A stretch of DNA of 64,000 nucleotides from Epidermidibacterium keratini (GCF_009834025.1 NZ_CP047156.1:1736001-1800000); one strand, 5' to 3'; positions 27,429 to 36,990 are shown, numbered from the stretch's first letter. Notes: a model not told the origin generated them from the sequence alone. A program made the numbers and translations.

Positions 27429-28091
27429 TTAAGAAGGGCAGCCGTCGAGTACGTCGGCGGTGCCTGACAGGCCGAGGCGGGTGGCCCCGGCCTCGATCAT
27501 CGCGACGGCGTCGTCGTACGTGCGAATCCCGCCCGATGCCTTGACCCCGAGGCGGTCTCCGACCGTCTGCGCCATCAGACGCACGGCTTCGACGCTCGCG
27601 CCACCGGAGGGGTGGAAGCCGGTCGAGGTCTTCACGAAGTCCGCTCCAGCGGACTCGGCGGCGCGGCAGGCGGCAACGATCTCATCGTCCGTGAGTGCTG
27701 CCGACTCGATGATGACCTTGAGCAACGAGTGGGGGATCGCCTCGCGCACCGCACGAATATCGGCTTCGACCGCGGCGACGTCACCCTCTTTCAGCGCCCC
27801 GATGTCGATCACCATGTCGACCTCGTGCGCACCATCGTCGACCGCACGGGTGGCCTCAGCGGCCTTGATCTCCGACTTGTGCTTGCCCGAAGGAAACCCG
27901 CACACCGTGGCGATCTTCACCGAGCCATGGTCGCCCTCAACCGGCAGCATCTTCGGCGACACACAGATTGCGTAAGCGCCGAGCTCGGTTGCCTCGTTCA
28001 ACAGGGCCTCGACCTGCGCACGCGTCGCCTCAGGTTTGAGCAGGGTGTGGTCGACATAGTGCGCGAGCTGGGCACGGGACAGATCCGTCAT
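27429..28091 (-). CDS. deoC: Deoxyribose-phosphate aldolase
   Basis: A 220-residue class I aldolase starting at ATG 28091 ([20 protein letters not shown]). The invariant opening [35 protein letters not shown] and [10 protein letters not shown] are all present. The Schiff-base Lys is in FVKTSTGF and the proton-relay Lys in [10 protein letters not shown]. It cleaves 2-deoxyribose 5-phosphate to glyceraldehyde 3-phosphate and acetaldehyde in nucleoside salvage. No other nucleoside gene is adjacent. An upstream in-frame ATG at 28154 would add 21 unconserved residues and was rejected. Confidence 0.95.
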   Translation of the reverse strand: MTDLSRAQLAHYVDHTLLKPEATRAQVEALLNEATELGAYAICVSPKMLPVEGDHGSVKIATVCGFPSGKHKSEIKAAEATRAVDDGAHEVDMVIDIGALKEGDVAAVEADIRAVREAIPHSLLKVIIESAALTDDEIVAACRAAESAGADFVKTSTGFHPSGGASVEAVRLMAQTVGDRLGVKASGGIRTYDDAVAMIEAGATRLGLSGTADVLDGCPS

Positions 28092-28249
28092 ATGCCAAGC
28101 ATCCCAGATCCCGACCAAACCGGTAGGACAGCCCGACGCGCCTACCTGCGTCATTCCACTGGGCGGAAGGAGACGGTCGACAACCCTACCGCGCCGACCG
28201 AACGCTTGCTTATCAACCGGCGTACGTCGCCGTCACGTGAGGAGGCCTC

Positions 28250-29821
28250 GTGCCGCTCGTCCGCCAGGTCGTACACGGACTCTTGGAACAGCACGGATTG
28301 ACCACCATATTTGGCAACCCGGGCTCTAACGAGCTTCCGTTTCTCGCGGACCTGCCCGACTCCTTTCAGTATGTGCTCAGTCTGCACGAAGGCGTCGTAC
28401 TCGGCATGGCCGATGGTTATGCCCAGGCCACCGGACGTCCCGCCTTCGTCAACCTGCACGCTGCCTCCGGCTCAGGCAACGCGATGGGCGCCATGACCAA
28501 CGCGGTCTATGCGCGTACGCCGCTCATCGTGACTGCCGGTCAACAGGTGCGCTCGGTGATCGGCATGGAAGGCATGCTCTCCAGCGTCGATGCGGCCTCC
28601 TTGATGCGGCCGCTCGCGCGATGGTCGGCCGAACCGGCGAGCGCCGGCGACGTGCCTCGGACGTGTGCGCAGGCGATCTTCGAGGCGACCACCCATCGCG
28701 CCCCGGTCTACCTGTCGATCCCCTACGACGACTGGGATGTAGAGGTCGACCACAACGCCGAGCAGGTGCTGAGCCGGTCGGTCGCCACCGCCCTGACACC
28801 CTCGGAGCAGCAGCTGCGTTGGCTCACCGATGCCGTGTCGACGGCGGAGCGGCCACTGCTGGTGCTCGGTGGCGATGTCGACAGCCAAGGACATTTCGAG
28901 CTCGCCGTACGCGCAGCCGAAGCGCTCGACGTCCCGGTGTACGCCGCCCCATCGCTGTTCCGGTTGCCCTTTCCCAACCGACATCCGCTGTTTCGCGGTG
29001 TACTTCCCGCTGGCATCAAGCCGATCTCTGATGCGTTCGAAGGTCACGATCTCGTCGTCACGGTCGGCGCTCCGGTCTTCCGCTACCACCAGAACGTCCC
29101 CGGCGACTTCCTGCCGGCCGGCGCCAAGCTCATTCAGATCACCGATGATCCGGGGGCTGCCACCCGAGCCCCCTTCGGCGATGCGCTGATCTGCGACCTC
29201 GGCCCCGCTCTCGAAGCCCTGGCATCCCTCGGCACAGCACCGGTGGAGCCCATCGAATACGCCGCACCCGCGGCGCCGCAGACCGCGGATGGCGCGCTGC
29301 ATCCCGAGCAGGTCTTCGCAGCACTGCGCGACACGCAGCCCAAGGACACGACGTACGTCGTCGAGTCCACGTCGACCAACTCCTCCTTCTGGGCTCAGAT
29401 GGACCTGAGATTGCCTGGCAGCTACTACTTCCCGGCATCCGGTGGCCTCGGGTTCGGCATGCCGGCAGCGGTCGGCGTCGCGATGGGCCAGCCCGAGCGA
29501 CCAGTGGTCGCGGTGATCGGCGACGGCTCAGCGAACTATGGGATAACCGCGCTGTGGAGTGCTGCGACGTACCAGATCCCCGTGACGTTCGTGATCTTGC
29601 GCAATGGCACGTACGGCGCACTGCGCTGGTTTGCCGAACTGCTCGGCGTTCCCAAGGCGCCCGGGATGGACATCCCGAACATCGACTTCACCGACCTCGC
29701 CCGGGGGTACGGCGTACCGGCGGAGGCAGTCGGCAGCGACGAGGAGCTTCGGGCAGCACTCGCCCGTCGGGTCGACGGTCCCCGGCTCGTGCAGGTCGAC
29801 ACGGCACTGACCGCCCCCTAG
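28250..29821 (+). CDS. mdlC: Benzoylformate decarboxylase (ThDP-dependent)
   Basis: A 523-residue ThDP enzyme. Counting from GTG 28250, Ser26 (FGNPGSNE), Glu47 (SLHEG), His70 (VNLHAASG) and His280 (VFRYHQ) fall on the active-site residues of Pseudomonas putida benzoylformate decarboxylase (Ser26, Glu47, His70, His281). This strongly supports the same reaction: benzoylformate to benzaldehyde and CO2. The cofactor motif GDGSANYGITALWSAATYQI is near 425-445. GAGGAGG lies upstream. The next gene is an aromatic-acid transporter, consistent with uptake and breakdown of mandelate/benzoylformate-like acids. Confidence 0.9.
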   Translation: MPLVRQVVHGLLEQHGLTTIFGNPGSNELPFLADLPDSFQYVLSLHEGVVLGMADGYAQATGRPAFVNLHAASGSGNAMGAMTNAVYARTPLIVTAGQQVRSVIGMEGMLSSVDAASLMRPLARWSAEPASAGDVPRTCAQAIFEATTHRAPVYLSIPYDDWDVEVDHNAEQVLSRSVATALTPSEQQLRWLTDAVSTAERPLLVLGGDVDSQGHFELAVRAAEALDVPVYAAPSLFRLPFPNRHPLFRGVLPAGIKPISDAFEGHDLVVTVGAPVFRYHQNVPGDFLPAGAKLIQITDDPGAATRAPFGDALICDLGPALEALASLGTAPVEPIEYAAPAAPQTADGALHPEQVFAALRDTQPKDTTYVVESTSTNSSFWAQMDLRLPGSYYFPASGGLGFGMPAAVGVAMGQPERPVVAVIGDGSANYGITALWSAATYQIPVTFVILRNGTYGALRWFAELLGVPKAPGMDIPNIDFTDLARGYGVPAEAVGSDEELRAALARRVDGPRLVQVDTALTAP

Positions 29822-29869
29822 ATCCCCCACATTGCAGCCATTGCGGCTGTTCCTGGAAGGAGAAGTCCG

Positions 29870-31096
29870 ATGAGCGTAACCACCACTGAGCGAAGGTCGA
29901 TGTGGCCAGCGGCGTTGTGCTGGATCACCGTCATGCTCGAGGGATACGACCTCGTCGTACTCGGCGCCGTCATCCCGACTCTGGTCAGCACCGAGTACGC
30001 CGGCATCAATGTCGCGGGTGCGACCACGATCGCGACCCTGTCGCTGGTCGGTGTGGCGATCGGCGCAGCGATGGTCGGGCCATTGACCGACCGGTTCGGA
30101 CGGCGCATTGTGCTGCTCGGCTCGATCGCGCTCTTCTCGATCTTCACGTTGCTCATCCCGATGGCCTCGAGTGTGGCGATATTTGCCGCGTTCCGGCTGA
30201 TCGCCGGGCTAGGCCTTGGCGCCTGCATGCCGACCGCGTTGACCTATATGTCTGAGTTCTTGCCGCCGGCAAGCCGCGCCAAGGCAAGCACCTGGACGAT
30301 GACCGGCTACCACGTGGGCGCCGTACTCACCTCACTGCTTGCCCTCGCCGTCATCCCGAACTGGCAGCCGCTCTTCTACGCCGGCGGCATCGCGGGATTG
30401 CTGATTCTTCCAATCATGTGGGCAAAGCTGCCCGAGTCCGAGGCGTTCTTGCAGGCGAAGAAGACGTCGGCGGCGAAGGTTCCGCTGTCGATGCTGCTCA
30501 AGCCGCCGTACCTGCGCGCCACGATCGCCGTCTGGGTCGGCTCGTTCATGGGGCTGCTGCTGGTCTACGGCCTGAACACCTGGCTGCCGAAGATCATGGA
30601 GGGCGCCGGCTATCCGCTGGACTCGGCGATCACCATGCTGCTCGTGCTGAACGTCGGCGCGGTCGTCGGGCTGCTGCTCGCCGGCTGGGCCGCCGACCGC
30701 AAGGGCATCAAGCCGGTCATCCTGCTGTGGTTTGCCCTATCCGCAGTACTTCTCGCGCTGCTGAGCGTGAAGTTCGGCAACACGCTCCTGCTCAACCTGG
30801 CGATCTTCGTGACCGGCGTCTTCGTCTTCAGCGGCATGGTGCTGATCTACGCCTACGTGACCCACGCCTACCCGCCGGCGATCCGGGGTACGGCGCTGGG
30901 CCTCGCCTCGGCGGTCGGACGGCTGGGTGCGATCTTCGGCCCGATGGTCACCGGAGCCCTCGTCGCTGCCGGTCTCGGCTACCCGTGGGGCTTCTACTTC
31001 TTCGCAGCCGTCGCCGTACTCGGCCTCGTCGCGATGTTCACGGTGCCCCGCTCGATCGCCCAGACGACCGAGCAGGACCCCGCGCTGACGAGCTAG
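29870..31096 (+). CDS. MFS transporter, aromatic acid:H+ symporter (AAHS) type
   Basis: A 408-residue, 12-span MFS protein. The first span carries the D in MLEGYDLVVLGAVIP, typical of AAHS permeases such as PcaK, BenK and MhpT. GPLTDRFGRRIVL is the loop 2-3 motif. GGAAGGAG lies seven bases before ATG 29870. It is 48 bases after the decarboxylase gene on the same strand, so one operon is likely, importing benzoylformate or a related aromatic acid. Confidence 0.88.
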   Translation: MSVTTTERRSMWPAALCWITVMLEGYDLVVLGAVIPTLVSTEYAGINVAGATTIATLSLVGVAIGAAMVGPLTDRFGRRIVLLGSIALFSIFTLLIPMASSVAIFAAFRLIAGLGLGACMPTALTYMSEFLPPASRAKASTWTMTGYHVGAVLTSLLALAVIPNWQPLFYAGGIAGLLILPIMWAKLPESEAFLQAKKTSAAKVPLSMLLKPPYLRATIAVWVGSFMGLLLVYGLNTWLPKIMEGAGYPLDSAITMLLVLNVGAVVGLLLAGWAADRKGIKPVILLWFALSAVLLALLSVKFGNTLLLNLAIFVTGVFVFSGMVLIYAYVTHAYPPAIRGTALGLASAVGRLGAIFGPMVTGALVAAGLGYPWGFYFFAAVAVLGLVAMFTVPRSIAQTTEQDPALTS

Positions 31097-31857
31097 AAGA
31101 TGCTGTAGCCGCCGTCGATCACCGTCTGGGTGCCGGTCTGGTATGCCGAAGCCTCGCTGGCGAGATAGACAGCGATGCCGGCGAAGTCCTGCGGCCGGCC
31201 CCAGCGGCGCTCGGGCACGCGCGGCATCACGTTGGCGGTAAACGCCTCGTTTTGCTGCAGCCCGTCAGTCATGTCGGTCTCAATCCAGCCAGGCAGTACG
31301 GCGTTGACCCGGATCTGGTGTCGGGCCAGCTCGACGGCCGAAGCCTTGGTCAGCGAGACGACGCCGGCCTTCGAAGCGCCGTAGCCATAGTTGCGCGGCG
31401 TCGCATCGAGCGCGGCCAGGCTGGAGACGGTGATGATCGAGCCACCACGCTCCTGCGGGATCATCACCGCGGCGGCTTCGCGAATCGTCCAGAAGACGCC
31501 GTGCAGGTTGATCTCGAGTACGTCGTCGAACTGCTTGTCGGTGACCTCGAGCAGCTTGGCGTGACCCGAGCTCACACCGGCGTTCGCGACGACGATGTCG
31601 AGCCCGCCCTGTTCCGCTGCGACGGCTGCGAACCCGTCAGCCAACGCCTGGCGGTCAGCCACGTCGACAGAGCGCGCGGCGAGGGAGATCCCTTCTGCCG
31701 CAGCGGATTTCACCGCCTCGTCGAGCTTCTCCTGCCGCCGTCCCCAGATGCTCACCTGGGCTCCCGCGGATGCGAGCGCACGTGCCATCGCGAGGCCGAT
31801 TCCGGTGCCGCCGCCGGTGACGACGGCGGATTTTCCTGTGAGGTCAAAGAGCGTCAT
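31093..31857 (-). CDS. SDR-family oxidoreductase
   Basis: A 254-residue classical SDR: TGGGTGIG at residues 14-21, VANAG near 90, YGASK near 158, and a C-terminal VIDGGYSIF. Its stop overlaps the transporter stop by four bases in the opposite orientation. Its divergent neighbour is the siderophore operon, 182 bases away. It may reduce or oxidise an aromatic alcohol or aldehyde linked to the decarboxylase product, but nothing in the sequence proves this. Confidence 0.86.
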   Translation of the reverse strand: MTLFDLTGKSAVVTGGGTGIGLAMARALASAGAQVSIWGRRQEKLDEAVKSAAAEGISLAARSVDVADRQALADGFAAVAAEQGGLDIVVANAGVSSGHAKLLEVTDKQFDDVLEINLHGVFWTIREAAAVMIPQERGGSIITVSSLAALDATPRNYGYGASKAGVVSLTKASAVELARHQIRVNAVLPGWIETDMTDGLQQNEAFTANVMPRVPERRWGRPQDFAGIAVYLASEASAYQTGTQTVIDGGYSIF

Positions 31858-31932
31858 AGACCGAACGTAGCCGACGCACGCATGGGGCCTATCGGCAACG
31901 GGTGAGAATCGCCACTTGGAAGTAAGGTCGTC

Positions 31933-31956
31933 CTAAGTTAGGGTTGCCTAGGTTTA
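31933..31956. promoter_or_regulatory. IdeR/DmdR-type iron box
   Basis: CTAAGTTAGGGTTGCCTAGG followed by TTTA keeps the core TTAGG-n-T-n-n-CCTA of the actinobacterial iron box (TTAGGTTAGGCTAACCTAA). It lies about 85 bases before the siderophore-binding gene. In iron-replete cells the DtxR-family repressor should bind here and shut the operon. Confidence 0.75.
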
Positions 31957-32039
31957 GTTCGAGCGGGATGGCACGAGTACGACGCGACACCGCTCGACGA
32001 CCTGACTGACCACCAACACGACAGGACTCCCCCGCTTCT

Positions 32040-33092
32040 ATGACCAGGCACTATCGCCGCGCCGCCCTCGTCGCCGCCGCTCTCATCACGCTCGCCGGCT
32101 GCTCGACCGGGGCATCCGGCAGCAGCGACTCCGCCCCGGCCGGCACGACCGGTGATCCCAGCGCGTTCCCGGTGACGATCCAGCACGCGTACGGCGAGAC
32201 GACCATCGAGACGGTGCCCACCCGAGTCGCCACCGTCTCGTGGGTCAACGCCGACGTCGCGCTCGCCCTCGACACGGTCCCCGTGGGCATGGCCTCGGAC
32301 GACTTCGGCGGCGACGAAAACGGGCTCACGCCGTGGAAAGTCGATGCACTTGAGGGTCTCGATGTATCGGTCGACAGCGACCAGGCTCCGAAGCAGTACT
32401 CCGAGGCCGACGGAATCAACTTCAATGCGATCTCGCAGACCGACCCCGACGTGATCCTCGCGGCGTACTCCGGTCTGACCCAAGAGGAGTACAACAAGCT
32501 GACCGAGATCGCACCGGTCATCGCCTATCCCGAGGTTGCCTACGGCACTTCGTGGCAGGAGTCGACCCAGATGATCGGTCAGGCGCTCGGCAAGTCCGAC
32601 GAAGCCGCCGAGCTCATCACCGACGTCGAGTCCGAGGTCGCCGACGACGTCGCGGAGTATCCGCAGATCACCGGAAAGACCTATATCTTCGGCAATCTTG
32701 AGCCGGCCAAGCAGGACGGCATCAACGTCTACCAGTCGACCGACAACCGGCCGCGGTTCATGGACATGCTCGGCATGCAGCCCGCTCCTGCGGTGGTGGA
32801 GGCCGAGAAGACCGCAGAGCCGGGCTTCTCGATCGTGTGGTCGCCAGAGAACGCCTCCCAGCTCGACTCGGACGTGTTCCTGACCTGGTCGTCTGGCGAT
32901 GATGCGCTCAACGCGATCAAGGCCGACCCGCTGCTGAGCCAGATCCCGGCCATCCAGAAGGACTCGCTCGTCGCCTTCACCGACGACACCATGACCCTCG
33001 CTACGTCGGCAGCCTCGCCATTGAGCATCCCGTGGGCCACCGACAAGTACCTCCCCCTGATCGCGGATGCGGTAGCTAAGGCCTCGGCATAG
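32040..33092 (+). CDS. Iron-siderophore ABC substrate-binding lipoprotein
   Basis: A 350-residue FhuD/FepB-type binding protein. The signal ends in the lipobox LAGC at about residues 18-21, then a Ser/Gly-rich linker. The family pattern includes PTRVATVSWVNADVALALDTV near residue 60 and PDVILAAYSGLTQEEY in the middle. It captures a ferric siderophore at the membrane surface and delivers it to the two permeases downstream. A strong hairpin begins 34 bases after its stop. Iron repression is predicted from the box at 31933-31956. Confidence 0.93.
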   Translation: MTRHYRRAALVAAALITLAGCSTGASGSSDSAPAGTTGDPSAFPVTIQHAYGETTIETVPTRVATVSWVNADVALALDTVPVGMASDDFGGDENGLTPWKVDALEGLDVSVDSDQAPKQYSEADGINFNAISQTDPDVILAAYSGLTQEEYNKLTEIAPVIAYPEVAYGTSWQESTQMIGQALGKSDEAAELITDVESEVADDVAEYPQITGKTYIFGNLEPAKQDGINVYQSTDNRPRFMDMLGMQPAPAVVEAEKTAEPGFSIVWSPENASQLDSDVFLTWSSGDDALNAIKADPLLSQIPAIQKDSLVAFTDDTMTLATSAASPLSIPWATDKYLPLIADAVAKASA

Positions 33093-33100
33093 CCACACCG

Positions 33101-34150
33101 ATGACCTTGCTCGCGTCCATCCGAAAGGACTCGCCGCCGGAACCAGGGACCCGGCGGCGAGTCCGCCTTTTCGCTGCACTGCCAACACTGCTCGTGCTGA
33201 CCGTCGTGGTCGCGGCGGCGTCACTGGCGATCGGCGCGAACTCCCTCGACCTCAGCGTCGTCATCGACGGTCTCACCAATCCGGACGCAGCGAACCCCGA
33301 CCACGCGATCGTGCAGGCCCGCATACCCCGCACGGCAGCCGCGCTGTTGGTCGGCGCGGCCCTCGGGCTCGCCGGCGCAGTGTTGCAGGGCATGACCCGC
33401 AACCCACTTGCCGACCCTGGGATCCTCGGACTCAACGGCGGCGCCTCGCTCGCCGTCGTCGTCGGAATCGCCACCTTTGGCATCGGGTCGATCAACGCGA
33501 CCCTGTGGTGGGCGTTCGCCGGCGCCGCCATCGCCGCCGTGCTCGTCTACCTAGTAGCGTCGCTCGGTTACGGCGGCGCCAGCCCACTCTCGCTCGCGTT
33601 GGCCGGCGCCGCGTTGAACGCCGCATTCCTATCCGTCGTGCAGTTCCTCATCATCATCAGCCAGAGCAGCCTCGATGCCTTCCGCCAGTGGAGCGTCGGG
33701 TCGGTGGCCCTGCGTGAATGGAGCTCGCTCACGCCTGCGATCCCCTTCCTCGTCGCAGGTCTGCTTATCTGTCTGGGATCCGCACGCTGGCTCAACGGTC
33801 TCGCACTCGGCGAGGACACCGCGCGCAGCCTGGGCCAAAACGTCGCGCTGACGCGGGTCGTCGGCGGCATCGGCGTCGTACTGCTCAGTGGCGCCGCGAC
33901 CGCCGCGGTAGGGCCGATCGCCTTTCTCGGCCTAGTCGTACCGCACGCGGTTCGCGCGATCGTCGGCTCGGACTACCGCAAGGTGCTGCCGCTGTCGCTG
34001 CTGGGCGGCGCCATCTTGCTCACCACGGCCGACATCGTAGGCCGGGTGATCGCGCCTCCGGGCGAGGTCCAGGTCGCCGTGATGACTGCGGTCATTGGGA
34101 TCCCGGTCTTCCTCTGGCTAGTACGACGCCGCAAGGCGGTGGAGCTGTGA
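33101..34150 (+). CDS. FecCD-type siderophore permease 1
   Basis: A 349-residue permease with nine or ten spans. RIPRTAAALLVGAALGLAGA and TRNPLADPGILGLNGGASLA are the FecCD signature; GPIAFLGLVVPHAVRAIVG is the conserved late segment. ATG at 33101 lies eight bases after the binding-protein stop. Codons about 9-22 are part of a perfect 14-base-pair hairpin, which may slow translation initiation or attenuate transcription. The last codon overlaps the next gene (GTGA). Confidence 0.92.
   Translation: MTLLASIRKDSPPEPGTRRRVRLFAALPTLLVLTVVVAAASLAIGANSLDLSVVIDGLTNPDAANPDHAIVQARIPRTAAALLVGAALGLAGAVLQGMTRNPLADPGILGLNGGASLAVVVGIATFGIGSINATLWWAFAGAAIAAVLVYLVASLGYGGASPLSLALAGAALNAAFLSVVQFLIIISQSSLDAFRQWSVGSVALREWSSLTPAIPFLVAGLLICLGSARWLNGLALGEDTARSLGQNVALTRVVGGIGVVLLSGAATAAVGPIAFLGLVVPHAVRAIVGSDYRKVLPLSLLGGAILLTTADIVGRVIAPPGEVQVAVMTAVIGIPVFLWLVRRRKAVEL
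33127..33164 (+). terminator. Hairpin across the start of the permease gene
   Basis: GGACTCGCCGCCGG (33127-33140) pairs perfectly with CCGGCGGCGAGTCC (33151-33164), ten-base loop, followed by GCCTTTT. Form and position suggest an attenuator that makes more binding protein than permease, although it lies inside the reading frame. Confidence 0.65.
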
Positions 34151-35220
34151 GCACAACCGTCACCCCCACGCAGGTCGAGTCCGAGGCCGCCCCCGCCTTC
34201 ACTGGCGCCGACGTCCGCGCGCTTCGGGTCCGGCGTACTCGACGGGTGCGACTGTGGGTCGGCGTCCTGGTCGTTGCCGTGGTCTGCGCAGCCGCTGCCA
34301 ACGTGTTGCTCGGTCGCTACACCGTCACGATTCCGGACTTCCTGGCGATCGTGGGCGGCGAGCGGATTCCCGGCGCGACGTTCATCGTGATGCAGGACAA
34401 GCTGCCGCGCACCATCACCGGGGTGCTCGTGGGCCTGTGCTTCGGCGCCGCCGGCGCGCTGCTGCAGCGACTGCTGCGCAACCCGCTCGCCAGCCCAGAC
34501 ATCATCGGCATCAGCCAAGGTGCCAGTGCCTTCGCCGTCGCCGGGATCGTCTTCTTCGGCGCCACCGGGCTGGCCGTGTCGGGACTTGCGTTCCTGGGCG
34601 CGCTCGCCGTCATCGCTATCGGGTACGCCGTCACCCGCACCCAGCGGCTTGCCGGAACCCAGTTCATCCTCGTCGGGCTCGCGCTGGCGGCCGGTGGTCA
34701 CGCGCTCATCTCGTGGCTGCTCAGCCGCACCGACATTCGCACCGCGGCCGACTCCGTGCGCTGGCTGGCTGGTTCCCTCAACAACGCCACCTGGCAGCGC
34801 ATTGTGATCTTGCTGCTGTGCGCCGCCGTACTGCTGCCGCTGACCGTCCTCGCCGCTCGGGCGCTCAAGCCGCTGGAGCTTGGCGACGACACCGCACAGT
34901 CGCTGGGATCGGCCGCTGTGCGCTCACGACTGCTTGTCGTGGTGACGGCCGGTGCTCTGTGCGCCGCCGCGACCGCGATCGTCGGCCCGCTGGCCTTTGT
35001 CGCGTTCCTGGCAGGCCCGATCGCCCGGCGGCTGGTGCCCGGCGCCGCAGTAGGCACAGCCGCGCTCGTAGGCGCCTTGCTCGTCGTACTCGCCGACTTC
35101 GCCGCAGCGAACTTCTTTGGAGATCACGTCGTCCCCGTCGGCGTCATCACCGGAGCTCTCGGCGCACCCTTCCTGATCCTGACCCTGATCACCGCAAACC
35201 CGAACCGAAAGGCTCGATGA
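34147..35220 (+). CDS. FecCD-type siderophore permease 2
   Basis: A 357-residue permease. A cytoplasmic N-terminus of about 35 residues precedes the first span. LPRTITGVLVGLCFGAAGAL and RNPLASPDIIGISQGASAFA are the FecCD signature, and GPLAFVAFLAGPIARRLV closes the conserved core. GTG at 34147 overlaps the previous stop. It pairs with the upstream permease to form a heterodimeric channel. Confidence 0.92.
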   Translation: MSTTVTPTQVESEAAPAFTGADVRALRVRRTRRVRLWVGVLVVAVVCAAAANVLLGRYTVTIPDFLAIVGGERIPGATFIVMQDKLPRTITGVLVGLCFGAAGALLQRLLRNPLASPDIIGISQGASAFAVAGIVFFGATGLAVSGLAFLGALAVIAIGYAVTRTQRLAGTQFILVGLALAAGGHALISWLLSRTDIRTAADSVRWLAGSLNNATWQRIVILLLCAAVLLPLTVLAARALKPLELGDDTAQSLGSAAVRSRLLVVVTAGALCAAATAIVGPLAFVAFLAGPIARRLVPGAAVGTAALVGALLVVLADFAAANFFGDHVVPVGVITGALGAPFLILTLITANPNRKAR

Positions 35221-35221
35221 C

Positions 35222-36058
35222 ATGACCACAGCGCGCACCCTTCGCGCGAGCGATCTCGTGCTCAAGTACGACGACCGCACGATCGTCGACGGGCTTGACC
35301 TGACGTTGCCCACGTCCAAGGTGACGGTAATCGTCGGCGCCAACGCGTGTGGCAAGTCGACCTTGCTGCGTGCACTCGCTCGGCTGCTGAGCCCGCACTC
35401 CGGCACCGTGCACCTCGATGACCGCGACCTGCGAGAGCTGAACAGCCGCAAGATCGCCCACATGCTAGGGATCCTGAGCCAGTCACCGACTGCACCCGAG
35501 GGCATCACGGTCGTCGACCTCGTCAGCCGTGGCCGCTACCCACACCAGGGCGTCTTCCGCCGCTGGAGCGCGCAGGATGACGAAGCGGTCGCCTCGGCCC
35601 TGGAGGCGACCGGCACCACGGAGCTCGCGGAGCGTCCGGTCGACCAGCTGTCCGGTGGGCAGCGCCAGCGCGTCTGGATCGCGATGGCACTCGCGCAGCA
35701 GACCGACATCATGCTGCTCGACGAACCGACCACCTATCTCGATCTCGCGCACCAGATCGACGTACTCGACCTCGTCGCCGAGACCAACGCGCGGACCGGC
35801 GCCACGATCGCGATGGTGCTGCACGACCTCAACCTGGCCGCGCGGTACGCCGACCACGTGGTCGCCATGTGCGACGGTGCGATTGTGGCGCAGGGTGAGC
35901 CGTGGGACGTCTTCACCGCGGACCTCATGCGCGACGTATTTTCCCTGCGGTGCAGGGTGATTGCTGACCCGGAGTCGGGTACGCCGCTCATCATCCCGGC
36001 TCAGTCGCGACCTGGCGCCGTCACGCTGCCGCCGGCGGGACTGGCGGTCGCCGGATGA
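35222..36058 (+). CDS. Siderophore ABC transporter ATPase (FepC/FhuC-like)
   Basis: A 278-residue ATPase. Walker A reads GANACGKST (Cys at the second variable position), the signature is LSGGQRQRVW, Walker B is IMLLDEPTTYLD and the switch His is in MVLHDLN. The DEPTTYLDLAHQ segment is typical of iron-siderophore ATPases. It starts one base after the previous stop and overlaps the reductase gene by four bases. Confidence 0.93.
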   Translation: MTTARTLRASDLVLKYDDRTIVDGLDLTLPTSKVTVIVGANACGKSTLLRALARLLSPHSGTVHLDDRDLRELNSRKIAHMLGILSQSPTAPEGITVVDLVSRGRYPHQGVFRRWSAQDDEAVASALEATGTTELAERPVDQLSGGQRQRVWIAMALAQQTDIMLLDEPTTYLDLAHQIDVLDLVAETNARTGATIAMVLHDLNLAARYADHVVAMCDGAIVAQGEPWDVFTADLMRDVFSLRCRVIADPESGTPLIIPAQSRPGAVTLPPAGLAVAG

Positions 36059-36951
36059 GCGCAATGCTGCCCTTCGACGTCGAAGTGCGCGAGGTCAACC
36101 GGCTGAGTGAGAACTTCGTGCGGATCACCTTCTGCGGTGCCGAGCTCGACCGGTTCGGCGTACACGGCCCGACCTATGACCTGCGGGTCAAAGTCATGGT
36201 GCCGGGCGTGGGTCCCGGACCGGACTATAAGCAGCTGTTGCAAAGTCCGACGTGGTATTCGGAGTGGAAGCAGCTCGACCCGGACACCCGCGGCTACATG
36301 CGGACCTACACCGCGCGCGAATACCGCGCCGGAGCTGATCCGCAGCTCGATGTCGACTTCGTGATGCACCTCGGCGACTCGGCCGGGCCGGCGTCAGCGT
36401 GGGCGTCCCAAGCCGCGGTCGGTGACCGTCTCACCTTGATCGGGGCACACCGCGACCATCCCGCTGGCCGTGCGGCGATCGAGTGGCGCGCCCAGCCTGG
36501 ACAGCGGGTTCTGATCGCCGGCGATGAGACGGCCGTGCCGGCGATCTGCGCGATCGTTGAGACGCTTGCGCCAGACACCGTCGGTGATGTCGTCGTCGAG
36601 GTTCCGTCGGCCGACGACATCCAGACACTCCGGGCACCGGCGGGGGTCGGCGTGCGATGGCTGGCACGCGATGGCGCAGCCCACGGGTCCCTGCTCTCCG
36701 GCGCTGTCCGCAAAATTGTGCGGCCGGCGGCCGCCGACGCGCCCGTCCAGGTTGATGACGAGGGCGACGAGATGCTCTGGGAGAGCGCGGAAGTCGACGC
36801 TGCGGCGACCGGTACGCCGTACGCCTGGATCGCCGGCGAGTCGAGCTCGGTGAAGGCCATCCGTCGCTATCTCGTGGGCGAGTGCGGCTGGGACCGCAAG
36901 TCGGTCTCCTTCATGGGCTACTGGCGGCGGGGCCACAGCGAGAGCATCTAA
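36055..36951 (+). CDS. Siderophore-interacting protein (ferric-siderophore reductase, SIP family)
   Basis: A 298-residue FAD/NAD(P)H protein of the ViuB/SIP family. The N-terminal beta-barrel has RTYTAREYR, the FAD-binding segment, near residues 83-91. VLIAGDETAVPAI near 155-167 and WIAGESSSVKAIRRYLVGE near 260-278 form the C-terminal half. The end GYWRRGHSE is a hallmark. In the cytoplasm it reduces the imported ferric siderophore to free iron. It is the last gene of the iron operon, joined by a four-base overlap. Confidence 0.93.
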   Translation: MSAMLPFDVEVREVNRLSENFVRITFCGAELDRFGVHGPTYDLRVKVMVPGVGPGPDYKQLLQSPTWYSEWKQLDPDTRGYMRTYTAREYRAGADPQLDVDFVMHLGDSAGPASAWASQAAVGDRLTLIGAHRDHPAGRAAIEWRAQPGQRVLIAGDETAVPAICAIVETLAPDTVGDVVVEVPSADDIQTLRAPAGVGVRWLARDGAAHGSLLSGAVRKIVRPAAADAPVQVDDEGDEMLWESAEVDAAATGTPYAWIAGESSSVKAIRRYLVGECGWDRKSVSFMGYWRRGHSESI

Positions 36952-36990
36952 CGTCCCCGACCACCAGGGCGTTCGTGAGAGCCGAACCGG

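Noticed and set aside
30418-31905. A 495-codon open frame over the aromatic-acid transporter and the SDR gene
   Set aside because: Arg/Ala/Gly-rich translation with no domain, overlapping two well-supported genes on both strands.
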